Shown here: in pieces, positions 1 through 5,702 of the stretch
Numbering within the stretch: the first letter of the stretch is position 1
How the letters are laid out: each line of letters starts with the position of its first letter
Assembly: GCA_044375415.1 (NCBI GenBank)
Contig: JBILMS010000115.1
Location: 1 to 5,702 of the forward strand
Source: JAWXBG01 sp044375415
GTDB taxonomy: Bacteria; Bacteroidota; Bacteroidia; Flavobacteriales_D; Sanyastnellaceae
Direction of reading: 5' to 3'
Length of the DNA stretch: 5,702 nt
Program-made: the position numbers and the translations under genes
Notes under the pieces: model-generated
Seen by the model: only the letters and a program-made list of their open reading frames with translations
Told to the model about the DNA's origin: nothing
The model's database searches: none

Positions 1-1580
1 AGACATTCACCCGGAGCAGGCACTTCGTCGATACAAGAAACTGTGATGTTGGAAGGCTGTTCGTTGAAAGTTGGACCTTGTGTGTCACTGATAAAAATCC
101 ACTGATCAACAGAAGTCCCGTTACCGCAGTTATCGATAGCAATCCATATATAGTGGAAAGTAACATGACATTCTCCTTCTTGTGTTACAAACACATCAGG
201 AATTAGAGTAAGTTGATCATCGCAATTATCTGTGAAGGTTACATCAGCAGGAGCGAAATCCGCACCACACTGCACATATAGATCCTCAGGATCTATGTTC
301 GCTGTAGGAGCCTCTGTATCTCCGGCAAGTCCCAAATCAGAATTGCAATCGCATGTATTACAGTTACCGTCATTCGAAACGATTACCGTAACATTAATAG
401 TAGTAGAAAGAGGATTATTCGGATCACTATCCGTAGCCACAAATGTGATTGTGTTTGAACCTAGGTTCGCATTGCTTCCGGTAAACCCAACAGTAACAAC
501 AGCAGGATTGCCGCTAGTATTGCTTACTACGTCCCATCCCGTTGAACTACTTGAAACTTCAATACTCGCAGTTTGGTTGTTCTCAGGAGCAAGGAATTGA
601 CCGGAGATAGAGATCGTTTGACCGACACAAGCAAACAAAGGAGCAGTAGAAAAACCATTTGCGATTGGAGCTTGGTTCGTGTCATCACCTGCATAAAACT
701 GCAAGCACTGACCATCGAGCCAATCAACACCATCATTACCACCGGCAGGACCATCATAGTCAACACCGGCGTGATCAAAACGACCAATCAAAAAGTAGCT
801 TGAGCCATTTCCGGAGTTGATACCTACAGTTGCAGGCACACCACCAAAACCATTAGAGCCACCTGACGCACTTCCGGTAGTCCATGACATATCATCATAG
901 AAGAAAGCGACATTGTTTCCAAGTCCGATTACGGGCTCGTTGCCATCTGTAATGATCAACTGAAAAGTATTGATCTTATCAGTTTGCTCATTGTAATATC
1001 CAACACCTACCCAGTTTACGTATAGGGCATTTCCATCGATGTGATACCAAATTTCACCCACACCACCTAAATCCACATCACCCCAAAAAGGAGCGATCAT
1101 TGTGTAATCGGTAGAAGGGAAACCGGTAGAAGAGTATTGCCAATAAGGACTACCAAAAGAAATATTACCATTGATGTTTATATAGAGAGAACTGTATTCC
1201 ACTCCATACAAATCAAAGGTAAAAGGTAGATTTATCAGCTCACTGCTTCCATCATCCTGACCATCACCACCAGACCCATTGTTTTCGAAGTCAGGTTGCA
1301 ACCAGGTTGCAGGATCATGAGGTATGTAGCATCCATCAGTGTCCAAACCTCTTTCAAGGCTTTGAGAAATAATGTTAGCCACACTTGGAGCATTCTCAGG
1401 TGTAGGAACCTGAGTAGGTAGAGGAAGGAGCATTTTCGCGTCTGCGTTTTGCGCCTGCACTGAGTTTGGGGCCCAGCTGGTAATCACAACGGTGGCAATT
1501 ACTGCCATCATTAAGGTGTACGAAATGTCGGAAACTTGCGTGCCGAAATTCCTACACCATCGAAGAGTAGAATTCTTCAT
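1..1580 (-). CDS. Large secreted NIDO-domain and HYR-like repeat protein, partial (C-terminus beyond left edge)
   Basis: The frame opens with ATG at 1578-1580 and stays open for 526 codons to the left edge, so the C-terminus is missing. Residues 1-43 look like a signal peptide with a long basic n-region (Arg7, Arg10), a hydrophobic core (LMMAVIATVVITSWA) and a likely cut after VQA-Q. Residues about 118-292 resemble a nidogen-like NIDO domain: the segment LYININGNISFG is followed by MIAPFWGDVDLGG and later INTFQLIITDG. Residues about 302-402 look like an Ig/cadherin-like beta-sandwich. Residues about 421-500 form an HYR-like module (DTEAPTANID start, FTDNCDD, IAIDNCGNG), and a second begins at about 501 (QGPTFNEQPSNITVSC). 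Such proteins in Bacteroidota are normally long, exported through Sec and T9SS, and surface-bound or released, with presumed adhesive roles. I infer a T9SS sorting domain beyond the edge. Alternative starts at Met24/25 would drop the basic n-region, so Met1 is preferred. The exact ligand is unknown. Confidence 0.9.
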   Translation of the reverse strand, partial: MKNSTLRWCRNFGTQVSDISYTLMMAVIATVVITSWAPNSVQAQNADAKMLLPLPTQVPTPENAPSVANIISQSLERGLDTDGCYIPHDPATWLQPDFENNGSGGDGQDDGSSELINLPFTFDLYGVEYSSLYININGNISFGSPYWQYSSTGFPSTDYTMIAPFWGDVDLGGVGEIWYHIDGNALYVNWVGVGYYNEQTDKINTFQLIITDGNEPVIGLGNNVAFFYDDMSWTTGSASGGSNGFGGVPATVGINSGNGSSYFLIGRFDHAGVDYDGPAGGNDGVDWLDGQCLQFYAGDDTNQAPIANGFSTAPLFACVGQTISISGQFLAPENNQTASIEVSSSSTGWDVVSNTSGNPAVVTVGFTGSNANLGSNTITFVATDSDPNNPLSTTINVTVIVSNDGNCNTCDCNSDLGLAGDTEAPTANIDPEDLYVQCGADFAPADVTFTDNCDDQLTLIPDVFVTQEGECHVTFHYIWIAIDNCGNGTSVDQWIFISDTQGPTFNEQPSNITVSCIDEVPAPGEC

Positions 1581-1674
1581 TAGTTGTTGGTTAAGTGAAT
1601 AAAAAAGGTATAAAGCAATATATAAGCAAGCTGTAAGTGGCTTGTAGGGATTTCAGACGTAACAGCTTTCAATA

Positions 1675-1704
1675 ATTATCGACAAATATAGGCATATTAT
1701 CGAC
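1675..1704. repeat. Pair of 9-base direct repeats (ATTATCGAC) flanking the -7 box
   Basis: ATTATCGAC occurs exactly at 1675-1683 and again at 1696-1704. The copies start 21 bases apart, about two helical turns, and lie on either side of the TATATTTG box. This arrangement would suit a dimeric regulator binding one DNA face, but no regulator is identified and the function is inference. Confidence 0.5.
1683..1690 (-). promoter_or_regulatory. Bacteroidota-type -7 promoter box for the NIDO-domain gene
   Basis: The minus strand reads TATATTTG, an exact match to the Bacteroidota -7 consensus TAnnTTTG. It would start transcription near 1677, giving a leader of about 95 bases. A clear TTG/TTTG -33 box at the usual spacing is not present; TTGG at 1704-1707 is too close and TTTG at 1721-1724 too far. 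No Shine-Dalgarno sequence precedes the ATG at 1580, as is normal in this phylum. Confidence 0.5.
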
Positions 1705-1773
1705 CAATCTAACATATTTACAAATTAATTGTGGCAATATGCCGACTAACCACTTGAAAACACGGGCATTTAG

Positions 1774-1795
1774 GCCGGAAAACTAGTTTTATGGC
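1774..1795. repeat. 22-base interrupted palindrome around AAAACTAGTTTT
   Basis: A perfect 12-base palindrome, AAAACTAGTTTT, lies at 1779-1790. It extends to GCC at 1774-1776 and GGC at 1793-1795 after two mismatched bases on each side. It sits in the gap between the terminator of the broken gene and the NIDO-gene promoter. It could be an operator or a cruciform-prone site. It has no adjoining T-run on either strand, which argues against a terminator. Confidence 0.5.
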
Positions 1796-1849
1796 TCTAC
1801 CTGACCGCCAAGTACAATTAACAATAAGCCCATCGTTTGGACTTTACAC

Positions 1850-1888
1850 AAAAGAAAAAACCCCCAACCGATATTCTCAGTTGAGGGG
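1850..1888 (-). terminator. Rho-independent terminator downstream of the broken T9SS gene
   Basis: On the minus strand CCCC-(T)-CAAC (1888-1880) pairs with GTTG-GGGG (1868-1861, one extra G) around an 11-base loop, giving an 8-pair stem with a single bulge. It is followed by TTTTTTCTTTT (1860-1850). It begins 27 bases after the stop codon at 1916. The plus strand lacks a T-run after the stem, so it acts in one direction. Confidence 0.8.
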
Positions 1889-1915
1889 TATTACAAAAAA
1901 ATTATTGAAAAACGG

Positions 1916-2821
1916 TTATCTGGCAACCATCAACCTTTGTACTTTCTGTTCAGATAAAGAGAATAATCTAACAGTGTAAACTCCATCTTCCAATTTCTTG
2001 GTGTCAAGGTCAACTGTGTAGGTCACTCCCGATACAACATTACCACTAAACAATGTGGCGATTTTGCGACCTGACAGGTCGTAAACATCAAGGCTCAGTA
2101 AGTTGTTTACTTCTGAAACAAAAGATATTACAGCGTAATCGCTCGCTGGATTAGGCTTGAGTCCTTGAATTTGGAAACTTCCGTTTTCAATTACAAGGGC
2201 ATTTTCATCCGGCATGAATCCACCCGGATTATTGTTTCCATCGAGATCAGCAAATGAAATAGTCTGTTCAACACAATCTGTATTGCCTTAACAATCCGTA
2301 GCGCACCAAGTACGAACTACTGTATAGTCAGGACAACAATCATGTTCAAAAGCAAAGTCACCAGCTCCTGAAATAACCGCTTCATTGAACAACTGTTGGC
2401 CATTCACCAGAAATACTCCTGAGAATTCGAACCAACCTCCACTACCGAAAGCTGAAGTCAGGTTGTTAGCGCCCTGACCTACTTGGTAACCGAAGTAGTT
2501 GTTAGACGGAGCATGTGTAAGATTCAACACAGAACCTTCATAATCACCCCAACCCATCAACGCAGAACCTTCTTCCATTACATAATAGGTCCAATCCTGG
2601 TAGTTTGCGTCTAAACCTCCACAATCAGCTTTGAAGCCTGTAGGGTAAGGTAGAGCATCCCATTCAGCCCAAGTGTAACCGCCTGTGTACCATGTGTCAA
2701 GTGTGAATCCGGCATCTGGATTGTTTGCGTTTACCAGAGTGGCTTGCAAATGCGCAGTACCGTCTTCAAATTCAACAAAAGAAGCTGTAACAACTTGGTA
2801 GTATTTGTCCAAGACGTCAAT
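1916..2821 (-). pseudogene. Broken C-terminal remnant of a secreted HYR-type protein with T9SS sorting domain
   Basis: One reading frame runs from 2821 to the stop at 1916-1918 and is interrupted only by a TAA at 2288-2290. The upstream piece (177 codons) reads LDKYYQVVTASFVEFEDGTAHLQ and on through WTYYVMEEGSALMGWGDYEGSVLNL and the GYQVGQGANN segment. From general knowledge this resembles a domain common in large Bacteroidota secreted proteins. It leads into DYTVVRTWCATDC; after the stop the same motif resumes as GNTDCVEQTISFADLDG, so the stop interrupts an HYR-like RTWxATDxxGN motif. The downstream piece (123 codons) ends in a complete type A sorting domain (LKPNPASDYAVISF, VYDLSGRKI, GVYTVRLF, final LMVAR), which would direct export through T9SS and attachment or release at the surface. 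There is no ATG or signal peptide: an in-frame TGA at 2822-2824 precedes it, and the only early start codon is TTG at 2810-2812. I therefore read it as a 5'-truncated pseudogene. A sequencing error could explain the TAA but not the missing 5' part. Confidence 0.82.
2288..2290 (-). other. In-frame TAA nonsense codon inside a conserved HYR-like motif
   Basis: The frame reads ...RTWCATDC, stop, GNTDCVEQTISF. Homologous motifs carry one ordinary residue between the DC and the GN. One base change from codons such as CAA, TCA, GAA or AAA gives TAA, so a point mutation suffices and no frameshift is needed. Confidence 0.85.
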
Positions 2822-2860
2822 TCACCTACTGACATTTCAGATTGAAGACAAAAGACATTT

Positions 2861-3313
2861 TTACTCCTTTGAGTCCGACAAAACAAATTTGAATGGCAAT
2901 GTCATCTTTACGCTAATCGGTTTTCCATCCTTCATAGCCGGTTTAAAGGCCTTCAATCTCTTTACTGCGCTGACAGCAATGTCCGATAGCTTTTCACCGC
3001 CTTTCACCTCTCTTACAATCTTTACTTCTGAGACTGAACCATCTGTTTGAACCACAAATTCGACAAATACGGTTCCCTGAATGTTCATTTCAGCATATTC
3101 GGCAGGGTATTCGAAATCTTTATATAAATCGAAAATAAGCTGACCCTCACCGCCGGGATACTCGGGCATTGGCTCAGAAGTCAAATTGATGTGGTTATCC
3201 GGATTGGGGGTTATAGGAGTTCCGCCTTTTCCCGGATCTACTTGTGAATGTGCCGATAAAACGAGTAGACTGCAAATCAAGAAAGCGACTAGTTGAAGGA
3301 TCGATTTTTTTAT
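2861..3313 (-). CDS. Small secreted TonB C-terminal-domain protein, start codon uncertain (ATA)
   Basis: The product has a signal peptide, IKKSILQLVAFLICSLLVLSAHS, with two lysines, a hydrophobic core and a likely cut before Gln-Val-Asp. A short Pro/Gly-rich linker (GKGGTPITPNPDN) leads to a TonB C-terminal-like domain: MPEYPGGEGQLIFDL, YPAEYAEMNIQGTVFVEFVV, TDGSVSEVKIVREV and AVKRLKAFKPAMKDGKPI, ending MTLPFKF. In this phylum such domains occur in TonB energy transducers and in short exported proteins. This one has a cleavable signal and no long membrane-spanning spacer, so a periplasmic or outer-membrane partner role is more likely than a classical TonB. No ATG or GTG lies in frame before the signal peptide. 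The natural start by homology-like pattern (M-KKSIL) is an ATA at 3311-3313, giving 150 residues. A TTG at 3362-3364 would add 17 residues (VNSQASFYIGFHIFAI) that spoil the n-region. The gene follows the fic stop at 3388 and may share its transcript. Confidence 0.78.
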   Translation of the reverse strand: MKKSILQLVAFLICSLLVLSAHSQVDPGKGGTPITPNPDNHINLTSEPMPEYPGGEGQLIFDLYKDFEYPAEYAEMNIQGTVFVEFVVQTDGSVSEVKIVREVKGGEKLSDIAVSAVKRLKAFKPAMKDGKPISVKMTLPFKFVLSDSKE

Positions 3314-3318
3314 GATAG

Positions 3319-3326
3319 CAAAGATA
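3319..3326 (-). promoter_or_regulatory. Possible -7 box just upstream of the TonB-like gene
   Basis: The minus strand reads TATCTTTG, an exact TAnnTTTG match. Transcription would begin about 5-7 bases downstream, almost exactly at the ATA at 3311-3313. This would give a leaderless message and exclude the upstream TTG. No -33 TTG lies at the right spacing, so the match may be chance. Confidence 0.3.
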
Positions 3327-3387
3327 TGAAAACCGATGTAAAAAGACGCTTGAGAATTGACCAAAAATTGCAGGTCAAAGGATAGAT

Positions 3388-3939
3388 TTAATTATCATCC
3401 TTTTCGTACCCCTCATAATAATAAGACTGTTCGATGCCTTTGAAAATAATATCTCGGTTGTCAATTTCATCCGTTAAGTTGTTGCCTAACAAAGTTCGCA
3501 ATTCAAGATCATTAATTGGGCTTCGTTCCATCGATTGTAAGTAGAGCACCTTATCAACATGTTGCCAATTTACCAGCTTCTGAAGTTTCGATTTTAGTAT
3601 CATGTCCAACCATATACGCATGGTCCTTCCATTGCCTTCCAAAAACGGATGTGCGATATTCATTTCTACATATTTGGCAATGATTTCTTCAAAAGTTCTT
3701 TCGGGCATTTGTTCGATTTTGCCTAAAACCTCTTTTAGATACAAAGCATTCGCAAATCTAAATCCACCCTTCGAAATATTCTTTGTGCGAAAATCTCCTG
3801 CGAAATCGTACAAGTCTTTAAATAGATACGTATGAATATCTACTAATCCCTGTACAGTCCCTATTTCAATTCTATCAATATCTCCCGATTCGAATAGTCG
3901 AAAAGCGTTTTCTAAACTATGTTTATCTATATTCTTCAT
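3388..3939 (-). CDS. fic: Fic-domain protein AMP-transferase with C-terminal inhibitory motif (class III type)
   Basis: This 183-residue protein carries the full Fic active-site loop HPFLEGNGRT at residues 97-106, with catalytic His97, and Arg105 and Arg108 for nucleotide binding. Fic enzymes of this form use ATP to AMPylate hydroxyl side chains of target proteins in the cytoplasm. Residues about 42-64 (DLYDFAGDFRTKNISKGGFRFAN) match the usual Fic N-terminal half and target-docking flap. Near the C-terminus SYYYEG (172-177) fits the inhibitory motif (S/T)xxxE(G/N): Ser172, and Glu176 expected to pair with Arg108 and block productive ATP binding. A C-terminal position of this motif defines class III Fic proteins such as Neisseria meningitidis NmFic, which are single-chain and relieved by autoAMPylation and loss of oligomers. 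Length agrees with that class. No separate antitoxin gene is seen, and none is required. The ATG at 3937-3939 is a good start, and an upstream -7-like box exists. The target here is unknown; in related enzymes it is DNA gyrase. Confidence 0.95.
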   Translation of the reverse strand: MKNIDKHSLENAFRLFESGDIDRIEIGTVQGLVDIHTYLFKDLYDFAGDFRTKNISKGGFRFANALYLKEVLGKIEQMPERTFEEIIAKYVEMNIAHPFLEGNGRTMRIWLDMILKSKLQKLVNWQHVDKVLYLQSMERSPINDLELRTLLGNNLTDEIDNRDIIFKGIEQSYYYEGYEKDDN

Positions 3940-3958
3940 TTAAAAATAAGTGTACTGG

Positions 3959-3970
3959 AGTCTTCAGACT
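3959..3970. repeat. Short inverted repeat in the fic leader
   Basis: AGTCT-TC-AGACT is a 5-base inverted repeat around two bases, 19 bases upstream of the fic ATG and downstream of its likely transcription start. It could be an operator or a small hairpin near the ribosome landing site. Twelve-base sites like this also occur by chance. Confidence 0.35.
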
Positions 3971-3985
3971 ATTGGAAGCAAACAT

Positions 3986-3993
3986 CAAAATTA
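3986..3993 (-). promoter_or_regulatory. Likely -7 promoter box for fic
   Basis: The minus strand reads TAATTTTG, an exact TAnnTTTG match. It lies 46 bases upstream of the fic ATG and 30 bases downstream of the stop of the collagen-like gene. Only a weak -33-like TTTATG precedes it. It would let fic be transcribed apart from the secreted-protein pair. Confidence 0.45.
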
Positions 3994-4023
3994 AGGCTTA
4001 TAAGACATAAATGAAATTTTCAC

Positions 4024-5094
4024 TCACGGCGCAAACGTGCGAACAGCTCTCACACGATATGTCATAGTATTTTTGAAATAGCTACTGCTTGTTCCATCCG
4101 AAAAAGACTTTATCCATGCAGTATTATTAGTTGCTTGGGTGGAACTCCAATAAGTACCTGTACCAAATCCACCAACTTCGGTTTTGTAGGTATAGAGTAA
4201 ATTCAGTTCATCGCGGCTCGGTAAATACCAATCGGTATAGCCATTGTAATCTAAATCATAACAGATACGTGCAGCGGTGCCGGCAGTCGCGCACCCCACA
4301 TAAATTGCTTCGGTATTGTTAAGACCGGAACCAACTATTAATTGCGTTCCCGCGATATTCGTACCCTCACAACCCCAGAGTGTTCCAATACTCTGATCTA
4401 CTTGTGCAGCAACAATTCCGCCTCCATTTCCGTCAAGGTAAATGACGATACCACCTTCGTGAAAATCGCCTATCTCTAAAGGTGCCTCCGGACATGGTCC
4501 CCATGTGGGTACTCCATCGCAAAAGGTTAGGGTCTGTCCTGTTGTTCCCGGTGTAACCGCTACCCATTCGGAGCCATTCCAATACATCATTTCACCCGGA
4601 GTTGTGCCATCAACAAAGGTTCCCGCAGGACCTTGCGGGCCTTGTGGACCTTGAGGACCCGTTTCTCCCTGCGGACCTTGCGGACCCACAGTGCCTCCAT
4701 TGGCAGCATACAAGGCATAAGGAACACTCAACAATTCACTTGTACCAGTGATCGAATAGGTAGTTCCACCCGAAGGATCCGCTTCACTTTTTAAAAAGTA
4801 AGGTCCGGCCGACCAGTCGATATCTTCCATCGATCCCACTTGCACCGATCCTGTCCCGATTTGCAGACTTACCAAACCATTTTCATTGCTTGTGGTGGTA
4901 TGCGTTTCCGCATAAACCGGAGTTCCGTTTTGTGAGTTTTGTAAAATGCTCAAACGAATTCCAACGTCAGCATTTGTAACCAAGACATCGCTGCTATTGC
5001 GAATGACACCTTGATACGTCATTTTTTGAGGCGCCTGTGCAAGAGCAGAATTTATCACGAAAAAAAGAAGAAATCCAACTAAGAAAAATCTCAT
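4024..5094 (-). CDS. Secreted collagen-like protein with C-terminal DUF1566-type domain
   Basis: The 356-residue product starts with a signal peptide (MRFFLVGFLLFFVINSALA, cut before QAPQK). An N-terminal module (residues about 25-130; MTYQGVIRNSSDVLVTNADV, GTPVYAETHTTTSNENGLV, ELLSVPYALYA) is widespread in Bacteroidota surface proteins. Residues 137-157 hold seven collagen-type Gly-X-Y triplets, mostly GPQ. A linker with YWNGSEWVAV and GQTLTFCDGVPTW follows. Residues about 285-353 match DUF1566/Lcl-type domains (TDWYLPSRDEL, TYWSSTQ, AWIKSF, final YRVRAVRTF). There is no T9SS sorting domain; the protein ends with the DUF1566-like part. DUF1566 domains occur in surface and phage-tail-like collagen-type adhesins, so a surface structural role is inferred, perhaps as a trimer. 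It lies 5 bases after the preceding T9SS cargo gene and is probably co-transcribed with it. Confidence 0.92.
   Translation of the reverse strand: MRFFLVGFLLFFVINSALAQAPQKMTYQGVIRNSSDVLVTNADVGIRLSILQNSQNGTPVYAETHTTTSNENGLVSLQIGTGSVQVGSMEDIDWSAGPYFLKSEADPSGGTTYSITGTSELLSVPYALYAANGGTVGPQGPQGETGPQGPQGPQGPAGTFVDGTTPGEMMYWNGSEWVAVTPGTTGQTLTFCDGVPTWGPCPEAPLEIGDFHEGGIVIYLDGNGGGIVAAQVDQSIGTLWGCEGTNIAGTQLIVGSGLNNTEAIYVGCATAGTAARICYDLDYNGYTDWYLPSRDELNLLYTYKTEVGGFGTGTYWSSTQATNNTAWIKSFSDGTSSSYFKNTMTYRVRAVRTFAP
4624..4686 (-). repeat. Degenerate 9-base tandem repeat encoding collagen-like Gly-X-Y triplets
   Basis: Seven consecutive 9-base units, with variants such as GGTCCGCAA and GGTCCACAA, encode GPQ, GPQ, GET, GPQ, GPQ, GPQ and GPA. 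Third-position variation shows the array is not freshly duplicated, but its length could still vary between strains by slippage. Confidence 0.85.
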
Positions 5095-5099
5095 ATAGG

Positions 5100-5567
5100 T
5101 TAGTTTTTTACGATTTGATAAGTTTGAATCGTTTTGTTGTTTTGAATTAATTCAAATAAATAAGTGGATGGCGAATATCTTGACATATCAATGATCGTTT
5201 GATCAGCCATAATCATTCTACTTTCCATGAATGTGCCTTTGATATCTATGATTCGGTAGTATAGCCCTTCCATAAAATTTAAACAAAGCGCTACTTCGTT
5301 CACGGTTGGATTCGGGTAAAGCAAAACGTTATTCACCGGCTGCACCTCGGCCACACTAATCACCACCGATATTTCATATGGTTGTTGAACACCTTGTACA
5401 ATCGAATTATTCTGATCCGAAATGACCGTATATACTACTTGTCCCACACTGTACGACAAAGATCCTCCGCTTCCGGTAGCGTCACCACCTGCGGGCACTA
5501 CGGCTTCTTGTGCAAAACAAAAGGTGGATATCAATGATAGAAAAATTACAACCAATTTCTTCCTCAT
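5100..5567 (-). CDS. Small secreted T9SS cargo protein with type A sorting domain
   Basis: The 155-residue product has a signal peptide (MRKKLVVIFLSLISTFCFA, cut before QEAV). Its middle (GGDATGSGGSLSYSVGQVVY to VQGVQQPYEIS, residues about 26-67) is a glycine-rich, beta-strand segment common in short Bacteroidota secreted proteins; its function is unknown. Residues about 82-155 are a type A T9SS sorting domain (LLYPNPTVNEVALCL, YRIIDIKG, TYLFELI, final QIVKN). It would be exported across the outer membrane and attached or released by the T9SS sortase. ATG at 5565-5567 is chosen because it directly precedes the basic n-region RKK; an ATG 4 bases upstream is out of frame. The stop is followed within 5 bases by the collagen-like gene, suggesting one operon whose products act together at the surface. 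Confidence 0.92.
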   Translation of the reverse strand: MRKKLVVIFLSLISTFCFAQEAVVPAGGDATGSGGSLSYSVGQVVYTVISDQNNSIVQGVQQPYEISVVISVAEVQPVNNVLLYPNPTVNEVALCLNFMEGLYYRIIDIKGTFMESRMIMADQTIIDMSRYSPSTYLFELIQNNKTIQTYQIVKN

Positions 5568-5586
5568 GCATAAAGTATTTAGAGTG

Positions 5587-5594
5587 TAAAGGTA
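5587..5594 (-). promoter_or_regulatory. Weak -7-like box upstream of the T9SS cargo gene
   Basis: The minus strand reads TACCTTTA, one mismatch from TAnnTTTG, 19 bases upstream of the ATG. No convincing -33 box was found. It is the only candidate in this 135-base edge segment. Confidence 0.25.
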
Positions 5595-5632
5595 TGGAAT
5601 GCTCCGTGCTTAAAACAGATAGGTCTCCGAAC

Positions 5633-5654
5633 AAAAATGGCAGAAAAACCGCCA
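5633..5654 (-). terminator. Possible weak terminator of a gene beyond the right edge
   Basis: On the minus strand TGGCGG and CTGCCA form a 6-pair stem (one G-T wobble) around TTTTT, followed by TTTTT (5637-5633). It could end a minus-strand gene lying to the right. The stem is short, so this is tentative. Confidence 0.35.
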
Positions 5655-5702
5655 ACTGGAGAACCTTGAACTTCAAGAGAAAAAATCAGATGAAAGTATG
5701 AT

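Noticed and set aside
232..803. Open frames on both strands between 232 and 803
   Set aside because: They lie inside the long minus-strand NIDO/HYR frame, have no domain-like features, and the covering frame reads as a coherent secreted protein.
1791..1979. Plus-strand frame of 62 codons
   Set aside because: It runs across the terminator hairpin and the antisense of the sorting domain and has no recognisable features.
2288..2812. A complete gene starting at TTG 2810-2812
   Set aside because: It starts in mid-domain without a signal peptide and stops inside a motif that continues in the same frame, so a remnant is the better reading.
2805..3050. Plus-strand frame opposite the TonB-like gene
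   Set aside because: It is antisense to a recognisable TonB C-terminal-like domain and has no domain of its own.
3602..3835. Plus-strand frame opposite fic
   Set aside because: It is antisense to the conserved Fic active-site region.
4624..4686. Short repeats considered as a CRISPR or satellite array
   Set aside because: They have a 9-base period in frame and encode Gly-X-Y triplets, so they are coding collagen repeats.
5482..5701. Short overlapping frames at the right edge on both strands
   Set aside because: Both overlap the signal-peptide region of the T9SS cargo gene and have no features of their own.

Overview
The window looks like a chromosomal segment of a Bacteroidota bacterium, probably of the Flavobacteriales. 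The evidence is two type IX secretion (T9SS) C-terminal sorting domains, secreted proteins with HYR-like, nidogen-like (NIDO) and collagen-like modules, Bacteroidota-type -7 promoter boxes (TAnnTTTG), and genes without obvious Shine-Dalgarno sequences. Every gene I can support lies on the minus strand, so the window is read from right to left. No RNA genes, CRISPR arrays, insertion sequences or origins were seen.

From the right edge: a possible weak terminator of an upstream gene (5633-5654). Next is a two-gene unit with a 5-base gap: a small secreted T9SS cargo protein (5100-5567) and a secreted collagen-like protein with a C-terminal DUF1566-type domain (4024-5094). After a short spacer with a plausible promoter comes a complete Fic-domain AMP-transferase (3388-3939) carrying its own C-terminal inhibitory motif. 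A small secreted TonB C-terminal-domain protein follows, ending at 2861. It lacks a normal start codon at the expected place (ATA at 3311-3313).

Forty bases further on begins a broken gene (1916-2821): the C-terminal end of a large secreted HYR-type protein with a T9SS sorting domain. It has lost its 5' part and carries an in-frame TAA at 2288-2290, inside a conserved motif. A rho-independent terminator follows (1850-1888). The 335-base gap from 1581 to 1915 also holds a 22-base imperfect palindrome and the promoter region of the last gene, which has a 9-base direct repeat on each side of its -7 box.

The last gene (start at 1580) encodes a large secreted NIDO plus HYR-like protein and runs off the left edge. 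It is open for 526 codons.

The theme is surface or secreted proteins of the gliding/adhesion type, with a self-inhibited Fic enzyme in the middle. The most notable points are gene decay (truncation, nonsense codon, lost start codon) clustered in about 1 kb beside the Fic gene, and the repeat-flanked promoter of the NIDO gene. I see no convincing new multi-gene system.
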